DNA of 64,000 nt from the NCBI GenBank assembly GCA_035578155.1, contig JAPWDM010000001.1, positions 81,697,561-81,761,560 of the forward strand. The letters are read 5' to 3'. The stretch is from Brachynemurus nebulosus. Its lineage: Eukaryota; Arthropoda; Insecta; Neuroptera; Myrmeleontidae. This document shows, piece by piece, positions 36,794 to 46,803 of the stretch. The position numbers and the translations under genes were made by a program. The notes below the pieces were generated by a model that saw nothing but the letters and a program-made list of their open reading frames with translations, was not told the DNA's origin and made no database searches. Numbering within the stretch: position 1 is the first letter of the stretch; every line of letters begins with the position of its first letter.

Positions 36794-36831
36794 CACGAGT
36801 CGACTTTCGGGTTTTACACCATCATCAGGTG
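36794..36831 (-). ncRNA. Hammerhead-like ribozyme motif, left copy
   Basis: Mirror of 42281-42318. On the minus strand it reads CACCTGATGA, a short GGT..ACC stem, CGAAAGTCGACTC, GTG. PLEs are known to carry hammerheads with very short stem III. Predicted cleavage is after the C of ACTC (at 36797). The 10.1/11.1 pair of stem II is mismatched, so activity is uncertain. Confidence 0.55.
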
Positions 36832-37324
36832 AAAAACTTAACTAAAAATTGCTCTTTTTGGCGAAAACTATTTATAATATAGATCGGAGCAAATAATGCA
36901 TTGGTGGGGGATGCTGGAGACAGAGACAGAGACAGATACAATCACAGTATACAATAAAATTAAAAATTTTTTGTATTGTTTGCAAAGGTAGTTTACAGCG
37001 AAATTTATTTTTAAAAACTGGTTAGGTCCAATATTATTAAATTGACCGGAGCACACTGGGGAAAACCAGACACGTGAAAACAGCGGCGAACGACAATTAC
37101 CAGAAACAAAGGAAATCATACAGACATCTGTCTGTTGATATGCACGAGGGGTTACACCCAGCAGGTAGCTGCTTTTGTTAAACTAAAAGGTTTGTTAAAT
37201 GAAGTAAAATCAAAAATATTGTAAAAAGACTATTTAAATATTAATTACCAGGAATGGATAAAATTTTTTTAAAATGGGTCCTATCAACTAAACTATTCGA
37301 AAACAAAACGTGAGATGCACCGTG

Positions 37325-39430
37325 TTATAGATTTAATAAAGGCGATTTGTTTAAATCAATTTGGTCATTCAAGATGACATGGTTTGGATCTTTGTTCAAT
37401 TTGTTGATTTCCAGGGCTTCCAAAATGTTGAGTTTGCGGCCTTTTTTACAAATATGTAATATTTTGGGTTGTTGATCGGGTTTTACCGAATGACCTGTTT
37501 CTAGTAGATGTAAACCAAAGTTGGAAATGTGTTTCTGGGTAGTGATATGTTCCTTATATCTGGTTTCGAACGTTCGACCAGTCTGACCTATGTAAGACGC
37601 GTTACACTCCGAACAATCTAGACGATAAACTCCACATTTCTTCATGGGGTCGGATTTTTCTTTAGCGTTATAAAGGAAACGGCCAATAGTATGTGTGGAA
37701 TGATAAGCGGGATATAGATCAAATTGTAAGAACATGTTGCCTATTTTTTGAGAGATGTTTCCTAGATATGGGAGGGAAATATAATGTTTAGAGTCCGAAT
37801 TAGTTAGAATAGTTGGATAGATTTGTTCTATGGCTAGACTTCTTTGTTTTTTACGGATTAGTTTTTGGATAATGTGTGGAGCAAAACCATTGTTAACTGC
37901 TATTTGTTGTATGATCGATAATTCCTTTTCACGGTCTTTTGGAGATAGCGGGATAGCGAAAGCTCTATGTAGCATAGATCGGTAAGCTGCTATTTTTTGA
38001 GAAAATGGAGTGAGTGAATCAGCGGGGATTGTAGTGTCTGAGAATGTGGGTTTGCGAAAGATTTTATATGAGAATTTTGTGTCTGATCTATTAATAGTTA
38101 TATCTAGGAAATTGATGGAATTGTTCGATTCTATTTCTTTGGTAAATTTAATTTGTTTATGAAGACTATTGAGGTATTTTAAATAGTTGTCCAACTGTCT
38201 GTCTGTACCTTTGAAACCGACCAGGATGTCATCAACATATCGAAACCAGAAAATGATATGATTTTTTGAAAGTGGATTATTTATAATAGAATGTTCTAAG
38301 TTATCCATGAAGATGTCTGCCAGAAGGGGGCTGAGGGGGGAGCCCATAGGTAAACCAGAATTTTGTAAATAAACTTGGTTATTAAACATGAAATAATTTT
38401 GTTGAAGACAAATTTTAAATGAGCTTAAAAGTTCTTTTTGGATATGTGAAGAAATATTTTTGTTGTTTAGAATGTTTTGAATAATCGGGATGCATTCATC
38501 AGAAGGAACGCTTGGAAACATATTAGACACGTCGAAAGAAACTAATCTGAAAGAACTATGTGAAAGGTGAAGACTATTTAATTTGTTGCAGAGATCGACA
38601 GAATTTTTTATGGAATATTTGGGTTGAAATTGTGTAATGTTTTTGAAGGATGTATTGAGGTATTCTGAGAGTTTTTTGCAGGGAGCATTTGAGTATGAGA
38701 CCACTGGTCTGATAGGATTGTTTTCTTTGTGGAGTTTGATAAGCCCGTATAACTTTGGTGGTTCTGAGTTCATCGGTATGAGGTGGTATTTATCAGTTGA
38801 TGACAATGGTAGGAATTTCAAATTTTCAACGTGGCGTTTAATATCTTTAGAAAAGGAATTTGTTGGATCTTTATTTAGTATTTGGACATCGGAACTATTT
38901 AAGAAAGATAAAATTTTATTGTTATAATCAGTTCTGGATAAAATAACAGAAGTATTACCTTTATCAGCTTTGGTGATGATGAGACTATCTTGATCAATTT
39001 TTTGTTTGATTGTTTTTAAAGTATGGTTAAAATTTAACTTTGGAAAACGAGTAACTGTGTCAGAGATAAGTTTAGCGATCTGATGTTTCAAACTGTCTGG
39101 ATTTTCGATTAAAGACTGATTTCTCAGAATACCAAGTTCTGAAAAGATAGCGAGGTTTTCTTTACTGATTAACTGGTTGGATGGAGTAAAAGAAAATTTG
39201 TTACCTTTGTTAAGTAGAGCCATTTCATTTTCTGAAAATTCACTATTAGAAAGATTTACAACCCGTGGGGAAAACTGAATATTTGATATTGGTGTAGCAC
39301 TATTTCTGAATGGTTTTAGTTGGTTTTGTTTAAGTTTTGTTAGTTTCTTGACTTGTTGAGTGTATTTTTTATAAATTATGTCACTAACTGCACTATAAAT
39401 TTTGTCTTCTAGTAAGTCAAATTCTATCGG
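37325..39430 (-). CDS. Penelope-like reverse transcriptase/GIY-YIG endonuclease, 5'-truncated copy
   Basis: The frame is open on the minus strand from the dimer junction (39430) to the stop at 37325. The first Met at 39223 begins a 632-residue stretch identical to the plus copy. From that Met: LYGLIKLHKENNPIRPVVS at 158-176; motif A with the catalytic Asp at 231 (SFDVSNMFPSVP); motif B SGLPMGSPLSP at 289-299; YVDD at 329-332; and a C-terminal GIY-YIG nuclease with GVY at 531, YIG at 544, an Arg-rich turn and LEALEI near 601-606. RT plus C-terminal GIY-YIG is the diagnostic architecture of endonuclease-bearing PLEs. The ~70 N-terminal residues present in the other copy are cut off at the junction, so it is probably not fully functional. 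No stop or frameshift within the retained part. Confidence 0.93.
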   Translation of the reverse strand, partial: PIEFDLLEDKIYSAVSDIIYKKYTQQVKKLTKLKQNQLKPFRNSATPISNIQFSPRVVNLSNSEFSENEMALLNKGNKFSFTPSNQLISKENLAIFSELGILRNQSLIENPDSLKHQIAKLISDTVTRFPKLNFNHTLKTIKQKIDQDSLIITKADKGNTSVILSRTDYNNKILSFLNSSDVQILNKDPTNSFSKDIKRHVENLKFLPLSSTDKYHLIPMNSEPPKLYGLIKLHKENNPIRPVVSYSNAPCKKLSEYLNTSFKNITQFQPKYSIKNSVDLCNKLNSLHLSHSSFRLVSFDVSNMFPSVPSDECIPIIQNILNNKNISSHIQKELLSSFKICLQQNYFMFNNQVYLQNSGLPMGSPLSPLLADIFMDNLEHSIINNPLSKNHIIFWFRYVDDILVGFKGTDRQLDNYLKYLNSLHKQIKFTKEIESNNSINFLDITINRSDTKFSYKIFRKPTFSDTTIPADSLTPFSQKIAAYRSMLHRAFAIPLSPKDREKELSIIQQIAVNNGFAPHIIQKLIRKKQRSLAIEQIYPTILTNSDSKHYISLPYLGNISQKIGNMFLQFDLYPAYHSTHTIGRFLYNAKEKSDPMKKCGVYRLDCSECNASYIGQTGRTFETRYKEHITTQKHISNFGLHLLETGHSVKPDQQPKILHICKKGRKLNILEALEINKLNKDPNHVILNDQIDLNKSPLLNL

Positions 39431-39432
39431 AT

Positions 39433-39605
39433 TCTATTTCTACCGTTTTCATCTAAAACAAAAAGTTTTCTCACAAAACATTTGGTTCAACAATCAGTGC
39501 TTAAAATATAAACTCACTCCAAAATACGTTAATATAAAATCAAATAATTCTAGTGTAACTGCGCAAAAGACAATAGACAGTGTTGTGGTTAAAAGAAGAA
39601 AATAA
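39433..39605 (+). pseudogene. PLE N-terminal segment, out of frame with the main ORF
   Basis: Starting exactly at the dimer junction, the plus strand encodes HLKQKVFSQNIWFNNQ followed by LKYKLTPKYVNIKSN, similar in style to the basic N-terminal region of PLE proteins. It then ends at a stop (39603-39605) near an A-rich stretch. The main frame continues one base out of phase (EENKKWFLQRDSF...), so a +1/-1 frameshift around 39590-39605 separates them. The true 5' end and start codon of the element lie beyond the junction and are missing. Confidence 0.6.
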
Positions 39606-41787
39606 AAAGTGGTTCCTTCAGCGTGATAGTTTTCGTACATATTTAAAACTTTTACATTCCGAACTTTCGTTTAAACTTCATCCGATAGATTTTGACTTAC
39701 TAGAAGACAAAATTTATAGTGCAGTTAGTGACATAATTTATAAAAAATACACTCAACAAGTCAAGAAACTAACAAAACTTAAACAAAACCAACTAAAACC
39801 ATTCAGAAATAGTGCTACACCAATATCAAATATTCAGTTTTCCCCACGGGTTGTAAATCTTTCTAATAGTGAATTTTCAGAAAATGAAATGGCTCTACTT
39901 AACAAAGGTAACAAATTTTCTTTTACTCCATCCAACCAGTTAATCAGTAAAGAAAACCTCGCTATCTTTTCAGAACTTGGTATTCTGAGAAATCAGTCTT
40001 TAATCGAAAATCCAGACAGTTTGAAACATCAGATCGCTAAACTTATCTCTGACACAGTTACTCGTTTTCCAAAGTTAAATTTTAACCATACTTTAAAAAC
40101 AATCAAACAAAAAATTGATCAAGATAGTCTCATCATCACCAAAGCTGATAAAGGTAATACTTCTGTTATTTTATCCAGAACTGATTATAACAATAAAATT
40201 TTATCTTTCTTAAATAGTTCCGATGTCCAAATACTAAATAAAGATCCAACAAATTCCTTTTCTAAAGATATTAAACGCCACGTTGAAAATTTGAAATTCC
40301 TACCATTGTCATCAACTGATAAATACCACCTCATACCGATGAACTCAGAACCACCAAAGTTATACGGGCTTATCAAACTCCACAAAGAAAACAATCCTAT
40401 CAGACCAGTGGTCTCATACTCAAATGCTCCCTGCAAAAAACTCTCAGAATACCTCAATACATCCTTCAAAAACATTACACAATTTCAACCCAAATATTCC
40501 ATAAAAAATTCTGTCGATCTCTGCAACAAATTAAATAGTCTTCACCTTTCACATAGTTCTTTCAGATTAGTTTCTTTCGACGTGTCTAATATGTTTCCAA
40601 GCGTTCCTTCTGATGAATGCATCCCGATTATTCAAAACATTCTAAACAACAAAAATATTTCTTCACATATCCAAAAAGAACTTTTAAGCTCATTTAAAAT
40701 TTGTCTTCAACAAAATTATTTCATGTTTAATAACCAAGTTTATTTACAAAATTCTGGTTTACCTATGGGCTCCCCCCTCAGCCCCCTTCTGGCAGACATC
40801 TTCATGGATAACTTAGAACATTCTATTATAAATAATCCACTTTCAAAAAATCATATCATTTTCTGGTTTCGATATGTTGATGACATCCTGGTCGGTTTCA
40901 AAGGTACAGACAGACAGTTGGACAACTATTTAAAATACCTCAATAGTCTTCATAAACAAATTAAATTTACCAAAGAAATAGAATCGAACAATTCCATCAA
41001 TTTCCTAGATATAACTATTAATAGATCAGACACAAAATTCTCATATAAAATCTTTCGCAAACCCACATTCTCAGACACTACAATCCCCGCTGATTCACTC
41101 ACTCCATTTTCTCAAAAAATAGCAGCTTACCGATCTATGCTACATAGAGCTTTCGCTATCCCGCTATCTCCAAAAGACCGTGAAAAGGAATTATCGATCA
41201 TACAACAAATAGCAGTTAACAATGGTTTTGCTCCACACATTATCCAAAAACTAATCCGTAAAAAACAAAGAAGTCTAGCCATAGAACAAATCTATCCAAC
41301 TATTCTAACTAATTCGGACTCTAAACATTATATTTCCCTCCCATATCTAGGAAACATCTCTCAAAAAATAGGCAACATGTTCTTACAATTTGATCTATAT
41401 CCCGCTTATCATTCCACACATACTATTGGCCGTTTCCTTTATAACGCTAAAGAAAAATCCGACCCCATGAAGAAATGTGGAGTTTATCGTCTAGATTGTT
41501 CGGAGTGTAACGCGTCTTACATAGGTCAGACTGGTCGAACGTTCGAAACCAGATATAAGGAACATATCACTACCCAGAAACACATTTCCAACTTTGGTTT
41601 ACATCTACTAGAAACAGGTCATTCGGTAAAACCCGATCAACAACCCAAAATATTACATATTTGTAAAAAAGGCCGCAAACTCAACATTTTGGAAGCCCTG
41701 GAAATCAACAAATTGAACAAAGATCCAAACCATGTCATCTTGAATGACCAAATTGATTTAAACAAATCGCCTTTATTAAATCTATAA
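39580..41787 (+). CDS. Penelope-like reverse transcriptase/GIY-YIG endonuclease
   Basis: A 735-codon open frame. PLE proteins copy RNA into DNA at a nick made by their own C-terminal nuclease. Residues ~1-103 are an N-terminal region (SFKLHPIDFDLLEDKIY). The RT core follows, with motif A Asp at ~334, GLPMGSPLSP at ~393-402 and YVDD at 432-435. A linker leads to a GIY-YIG domain with GVY at ~634 and YIG at ~647, preceded and interspersed by Cys (KKCG, DCSEC). The ATG at 39580 is only the first in this frame; upstream coding is in another frame (39433-39605), so the natural start is lost. From residue 104 the protein is identical to the minus copy. Catalytic motifs are all intact, implying recent activity, though 5' truncation argues against autonomous movement. 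Confidence 0.95.
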   Translation: MLWLKEENKKWFLQRDSFRTYLKLLHSELSFKLHPIDFDLLEDKIYSAVSDIIYKKYTQQVKKLTKLKQNQLKPFRNSATPISNIQFSPRVVNLSNSEFSENEMALLNKGNKFSFTPSNQLISKENLAIFSELGILRNQSLIENPDSLKHQIAKLISDTVTRFPKLNFNHTLKTIKQKIDQDSLIITKADKGNTSVILSRTDYNNKILSFLNSSDVQILNKDPTNSFSKDIKRHVENLKFLPLSSTDKYHLIPMNSEPPKLYGLIKLHKENNPIRPVVSYSNAPCKKLSEYLNTSFKNITQFQPKYSIKNSVDLCNKLNSLHLSHSSFRLVSFDVSNMFPSVPSDECIPIIQNILNNKNISSHIQKELLSSFKICLQQNYFMFNNQVYLQNSGLPMGSPLSPLLADIFMDNLEHSIINNPLSKNHIIFWFRYVDDILVGFKGTDRQLDNYLKYLNSLHKQIKFTKEIESNNSINFLDITINRSDTKFSYKIFRKPTFSDTTIPADSLTPFSQKIAAYRSMLHRAFAIPLSPKDREKELSIIQQIAVNNGFAPHIIQKLIRKKQRSLAIEQIYPTILTNSDSKHYISLPYLGNISQKIGNMFLQFDLYPAYHSTHTIGRFLYNAKEKSDPMKKCGVYRLDCSECNASYIGQTGRTFETRYKEHITTQKHISNFGLHLLETGHSVKPDQQPKILHICKKGRKLNILEALEINKLNKDPNHVILNDQIDLNKSPLLNL

Positions 41788-42280
41788 CACGGTGCATCTC
41801 ACGTTTTGTTTTCGAATAGTTTAGTTGATAGGACCCATTTTAAAAAAATTTTATCCATTCCTGGTAATTAATATTTAAATAGTCTTTTTACAATATTTTT
41901 GATTTTACTTCATTTAACAAACCTTTTAGTTTAACAAAAGCAGCTACCTGCTGGGTGTAACCCCTCGTGCATATCAACAGACAGATGTCTGTATGATTTC
42001 CTTTGTTTCTGGTAATTGTCGTTCGCCGCTGTTTTCACGTGTCTGGTTTTCCCCAGTGTGCTCCGGTCAATTTAATAATATTGGACCTAACCAGTTTTTA
42101 AAAATAAATTTCGCTGTAAACTACCTTTGCAAACAATACAAAAAATTTTTAATTTTATTGTATACTGTGATTGTATCTGTCTCTGTCTCTGTCTCCAGCA
42201 TCCCCCACCAATGCATTATTTGCTCCGATCTATATTATAAATAGTTTTCGCCAAAAAGAGCAATTTTTAGTTAAGTTTTT

Positions 42281-42318
42281 CACCTGATGATGGTGTAAAA
42301 CCCGAAAGTCGACTCGTG
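42281..42318 (+). ncRNA. Hammerhead-like ribozyme motif, right copy
   Basis: CAC (42281-42283), CTGATGA (42284-42290), a GGT/ACC stem II with a 5-nt loop, GAAA (42304-42307), then AGTCGACT as a minimal stem III, C at 42315 and GTG (42316-42318) pairing with CAC. An outer AGCAA/TTGCT pairing may extend stem I. The order matches type I hammerheads described in PLE terminal repeats, where the short stem III favours action as a dimer. A T/C mismatch at the base of stem II weakens it. Confidence 0.6.
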
Positions 42319-42383
42319 TTTTTCTGTTATTTTGCTGTGAAAAGTGACAAAGCAACGATACCATATTTAATAATATTATAATT

Positions 42384-42708
42384 TGCAACGGTCTATCTCA
42401 GTTAAGAATTTTCTATTTTGAATAGTTATTTTATTTAAAAAAAAAAAATTACCTCATTAGTAACATAGAAAGAAAAAAATGCTACGTGTCTGAAGTTTTA
42501 GCAAACATTGACACGATGTTATTATCATTTCGTCGAGTTACTTTCGCTCTACGAAATGCTAAAAATGGATCTTCACAATCAATCTCGCTGTTACGTAAGT
42601 AATCGACTAATTATTTTGGACTTTCAATTCAAATGGTGGCTAATTTACAACATATTCTGTTCCGAAAACTTAGTTTTGTTCTTATAATATAGACTCCCAT
42701 TCGAACTT

Positions 42709-42739
<31 letters not shown>

Positions 42740-43127
42740 AAAAACAATAAAATTAAATAAAATAAAAGCAAGAAGCTTTTTATTCAAAATGCGCGGTTGA
42801 CTATTAAAAATTGACGGATTTGCTGGGCTAATAAAATTTTTCAAAATAAAGAAACATACTGTCCATACACACGCTCACACATAAATGTACGTTTAGTTTC
42901 GTTGTCATTATATTAGATCCTTCTAATGAACACGATCGAGTACATTGAATTTTCTCGAGTTATGTGTGACAAATTGATTGCCTGTTGCTTTACGTCTATA
43001 AAAGAATTAGTTGGTTTGTAAAGGTCTCTATAATTTTCAAACACCTCTGTAATTCAGTGCATGGATTACCTGCGAAAAAAAAATTATTAATTGATTTATT
43101 ACTCAGTAAGTCCTATTACCCACTTAC
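42384..43127. other. A/T-rich DNA with a (TAAA)n tract
   Basis: A short (AAAT)n microsatellite at ~42711-42742. No gene or element end was recognised in the rest. Confidence 0.5.
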
Positions 43128-43131
43128 TATA

Positions 43132-45253
43132 AAGGGTGTTAGTGAATAAGTGCGAAAGATTTTAACAGGTGATTGCTGAGGTTCTTTTATGTAGAAGTTC
43201 ATATAAACCCAGGTCCGAAAACGCTTAGTTTCCAAGATACAGAGCAGACGGGCTACTAGATAGTCCATACCGATTTGGTGGTTGAAACACTAACTGGAAA
43301 TTATTTTTACCTTGAAAACGGCTACATGAATGGCAAAATACTAACAAGTAAAACTACCCAAGTGCCAATCGCCAATCTTTCTGAAGCTTTGCTGGTGTGT
43401 AGAATAGGCACAAACAAGGGACCCGTATTTTTTTTTATCGGCCAAGGTCCACGTTCCGGGGGTGAAACCAGCCCCTAAATTAGGGGGTTAAAATTACATT
43501 TTTTGAGATATCTCGAAAACTATAAGAGACAGAGGAATACTTTAAATTGATGAAATATTACTCTTTGAAAGATCTGTTCACCTGTATAGCTTAAACCAGG
43601 GTCGGGTTTATAAGAGGGGCTAGAGGGGTGAAAAACGGGGTAAGTTTTATTGTATAGCCTGAATGGTTCAGTGTATCAAATTTTTACCATCATAAATAGA
43701 AAGAGCACCAAAAAATAGGGGATACGTTTTTTTTTGCGTTTTTCCGAAATATGTGTTTTATTCAAGACAGATAAGGAAGAAAAAAATTGAATAGATTATA
43801 TTGCATTATTATTGATTGCAAATACCTTCTATATTTTTTAAATTTTATGTTTATTTCATCACGAAAATGTAAATTTTTACTTTCCCATAATGATTCATGT
43901 ATTTTTTAGTACTTACTTAATTTGTAATTTAGTCATGTGTATATTTGGTTATCTATCCTATTCTATATTTTCAACACTGATTTATCCCAAAGGTCCTTGG
44001 TCTGCAAGTGTTAGTGAATGTTCGACAAAAAGCAGTAATCTCTTCCGATCAACAAATCAACTACGTTTATCTTCTTATAAATTATTTTTTAACGAAATAA
44101 ACGCGGTTTATTTCTTCCTCAACATTCAAACTACTTTTCTTATTCTTTTTGAATGCTTTGTAAGTGTCAACCCCATTTCTCAAATCACAAAATTTATTAC
44201 TAAGCATCTGAACAGTAAACGAAAGAGATTACTGCTTCTTGTCGAGAATTCATTAACACAGGCAAATCAGACAACTTTCGCAGAAATAGGTGTAAAAAAT
44301 GTAGAATAGAAATAATGAAATATACACATGAGTAAATTACCATTTAAGTAAGTACTGAAAAATACATGAATCATTATCGGAAAGTAAAAATTTACATTTT
44401 AATGATAAAATAAACAGAAAATTAAAAAAAATAGTATTTGCAATCAATAATAATGCAATATAATCAATTCAATTTTTTTCTTGCTTATGTCTTGAATAAA
44501 ATACGTATTTCGAAAAAACGCAGAAACAGGTATCCCCTATTTTTTGGTGCTCTTTCTATTTATGATCGTAAAAATTTGATACGCTGAACCACTCAGGCTG
44601 TACAGGAAAATTTGCACCGATTTTCACCCCTCCAGCCACCCTTATGAACCCGACCCTGATTTAACCTATACAGGTGAATAGGCCTTTTAAGGAGAAACAT
44701 TTCGTTAGTTTAAAGTTTTCCTCTATTTCTTATAATTTTCGAGATATCTTAAGAAATATGATTTGAACCTCCTACTTTAGGGGCTGGTTTCACACCGTCA
44801 ACGTGGGCCTTGCCCGATAAAAAAAATACGGGTCTCTTACTTTTGTCTATTCTACACACCAACAAAGTTTCAAGAAGATTGGCGATTGGCACTTGGGTAG
44901 TTTTACTTGTACACGTAAAAGGTTATTTTTATAAACAATTTATGGAACAATTGGCGTTCCTTTTTTTCTTCAATAATATGTCATCACATGGTTGTACGGA
45001 CGCCACTGGTTTGAGTGAAAATATTCTGTCTAATGTGGGCATTTATCCTGTCACAACGTGTCCCAAATTTTGTGTCAACATCTCGAAAAGTTTTTTCGAA
45101 ATATTTAAGAAAATATTAAAAAAGACAAGAAACTGAACACTATGTATCTCGGAAACTAAACATTTTCGGACCTGGGTTTATATGAACTTCTTTACATAAA
45201 AGAACCTCAGCGATTACCTGTCAAAATCATTCGCACTTATTCACTAACACCGG
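43132..45253. mobile_element. 2.1-kb foldback element with ~0.8-0.9-kb arms
   Basis: The left arm 43132-43945 and right arm 44322-45253 are imperfect inverse copies, starting AAGGGTGTTAGTGAATAAG and ending TTATTCACTAACACCGG, with TATA outside each end (43128-43131, 45254-45257). Shared blocks include CATATAAACCCAGGTCCGAAA, GGGACCCGTATTTTTTTT-type words, GATATCTCGAAAACTATAAG and TGCATTATTATTGATTGCAA. The 376-bp loop contains part of a 139-codon frame (43890-44309) without a known domain. Related fragments at 13100, 25175-26530 and elsewhere show it is a mobile family, but its class is unknown. Confidence 0.75.
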
Positions 45254-45257
45254 TATA

Positions 45258-45765
45258 TTAAAAAATTTATCTACAAAAAAATTCGTCCACAGATTGTTTT
45301 TCAATTTAAATTCACCTCGCATTTAATGTTTTCTTACATAATTAAAGAAATAAATATGTAAATGGCAAAACTGTTCCAGTATGAGATACCGTTCCATAAT
45401 GGGGGCTTTTACGTTACAGAGGATTACTGGTATCTCGACGTATTCTTTGCAGGATGTTATAGTAGAGCTAAGATGCAACAAAATTGAGCTACCAAATTTT
45501 CTACCGGAATTCAGTATTTTTTGAGATATTTCGATTTTTATGTTTTCTTCGTTAAAGACCCACAATTTTACACTTAGGTTGAAACAAAAAAAATTTATTT
45601 CGATTTGTTTTCGTAACTGACAGTGTAACTGAGTTAATGCAGTCGTAAAAATTCCCAAACCTACTACACAATTAAAAATTACTGTATGTGCCTTCTATAA
45701 ATTTAAGATTTATGTATCCTACACCTATTATTACAATTACAATAACAGTATAACATACCTAAATT
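45258..45765. other. Spacer containing a dispersed repeat
   Basis: Positions ~45300-45420 correspond to the repeat at 8238-8420. The rest is A/T-rich without a supported gene; the minus-strand frame 45323-45658 has no domain. Confidence 0.45.
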
Positions 45766-45767
45766 TA

Positions 45768-46583
45768 TAGTCCAGTAAAATTAGGGCTGAAATCGGGAAA
45801 TAGGGGTATCTGGATGAAAATTGGAGGGAATGTTCTTAGAGTCACTAACAACAATTCTCCCGATGAAAAAAAGTGCTCCGGCCACGGACAAGGGTAGAAA
45901 CAACCCCTGAAAAGTTTATTTTCCAATTATTTCGCGAAGTGTGCGAGATATAGAAATTTTTTTCAAGTAAAAAGTGTAGATCTTTCGATTCTACAAAAAA
46001 AAAGTATACCACCCGCTTACCCCCACCTCTAATAGTTTGCGGAGAAATCATCCCCGAAAAAAAAGGACAAAAACAATTTTTTTCGCCTAATTCCAATATT
46101 TTCAAACATTTAGAGAAAACAAATATTCTTGGCATTTTTCTCTAAAATTGAAAATAGAGAAATTAGGAAAAATAAAGGGCCCCGATTGCACGAGCCTGGT
46201 ACGACAGAGACAGCGCGATATGTTGGCGCTCGTCGCACTCTAAATGTTTGAAAATATTGGAATTAGGCGAAAAAAATTTGTTTTTGTCCTTTTTTCCGGG
46301 GATGATTTCTCCGCAAACTTTTAGAGGTGAGGGTAAGAGGGTGGTATACTTTTTTTGTAGAATCGAAAGATCTACAATTTTTATTTGAAAAAATTTTCTA
46401 TATCTCGCACACTTCGCGAAATAATTGGAAAATAAACTTTTCAGGGGTTGTTTCTAGCCTTGTCCGTGGTCGGAGCACTTCTTTTCATAGGGAGAATTGT
46501 TCTTAGTTACTTTAAGGACATTCCCTCCAATTGTCATCCATATACCCCGATTTCCCGATTTCAGCCCTAATTTTACTGGACTA
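45768..46583. mobile_element. 816-bp foldback MITE, TA target duplication
   Basis: Long arms 45768-46115 and 46236-46583 are inverse copies of high identity. The termini are TAGTCCAGTAAAATTAGGGC / GCCCTAATTTTACTGGACTA, and TA flanks both. The ~120-bp loop is the only non-palindromic part and includes a GC-rich piece (GGGCCCCGATTGCACGAGCC). No coding capacity. The TAGTC start is shared with the putative element at 33420. Confidence 0.85.
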
Positions 46584-46656
46584 TAATAGTGAGGAATGTA
46601 TTTGATGTTTTTTGTGTTTCCTGAAAGTTGCAATTTTTGAGATACGAGGTTAAGAC

Positions 46657-46668
46657 AGAAAGAATGTG

Positions 46669-46731
<63 letters not shown>

Positions 46732-46774
46732 GAGAGAGAGAGAGAGGGAGGGAGAGAGAGAGCATTCTTTCTGA
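46657..46774. repeat. (TA)n plus (GA)n array inside short inverted arms
   Basis: CAGAAAGAATGTGCT (46655-46670) precedes (TA)n (46670-46730) and (GA)n (46731-46762), and is mirrored by GCATTCTTTCTG (46763-46774). As at 28480-28658, a dinucleotide array occupies the apex of an inverted repeat. Confidence 0.8.
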
Positions 46775-46803
46775 ACGGGAGACCCCCTGCTGTCCAACAT
46801 TGG

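Larger units (their letters stand above)
36688..42382. mobile_element. Head-to-head Penelope-like element dimer with one target duplication
   Basis: Positions 36741-39432 are the reverse complement of 39680-42371 with no net indel: every paired coordinate sums to 79112, and I saw only one mismatch (39422/39690). The 247-bp spacer 39433-39679 holds extra 5' PLE sequence of the plus copy. The 16-mer TTAATAATATTATAAT occurs just outside both ends (36688-36703, 42367-42382), suggesting a single insertion. About 37 bp at the left (36704-36740) is not mirrored. Both copies are read outward, both lack a complete 5' end, and each ends in the same ~580-bp 3' region with a hammerhead-like motif. Confidence 0.9.

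Noticed and set aside
38637..40475. Paired 96-codon frames antisense to the PLE (38637-38927 and 40185-40475)
   Set aside because: They are the antisense shadow of the reverse-transcriptase coding sequence, duplicated by the palindrome.
36741..42371. The PLE palindrome as a hairpin-adapter or assembly artefact
   Set aside because: A pure artefact would mirror the flanks as well. Here the spacer is asymmetric, the outer flanks differ, and a target-site-like 16-mer borders the unit. It still needs read-level confirmation.
43890..44309. 139-codon frame in the loop of the 43132-45253 foldback
   Set aside because: Starts in the inverted arm, A/T-rich composition, no motif. Kept only as a note in the element entry.
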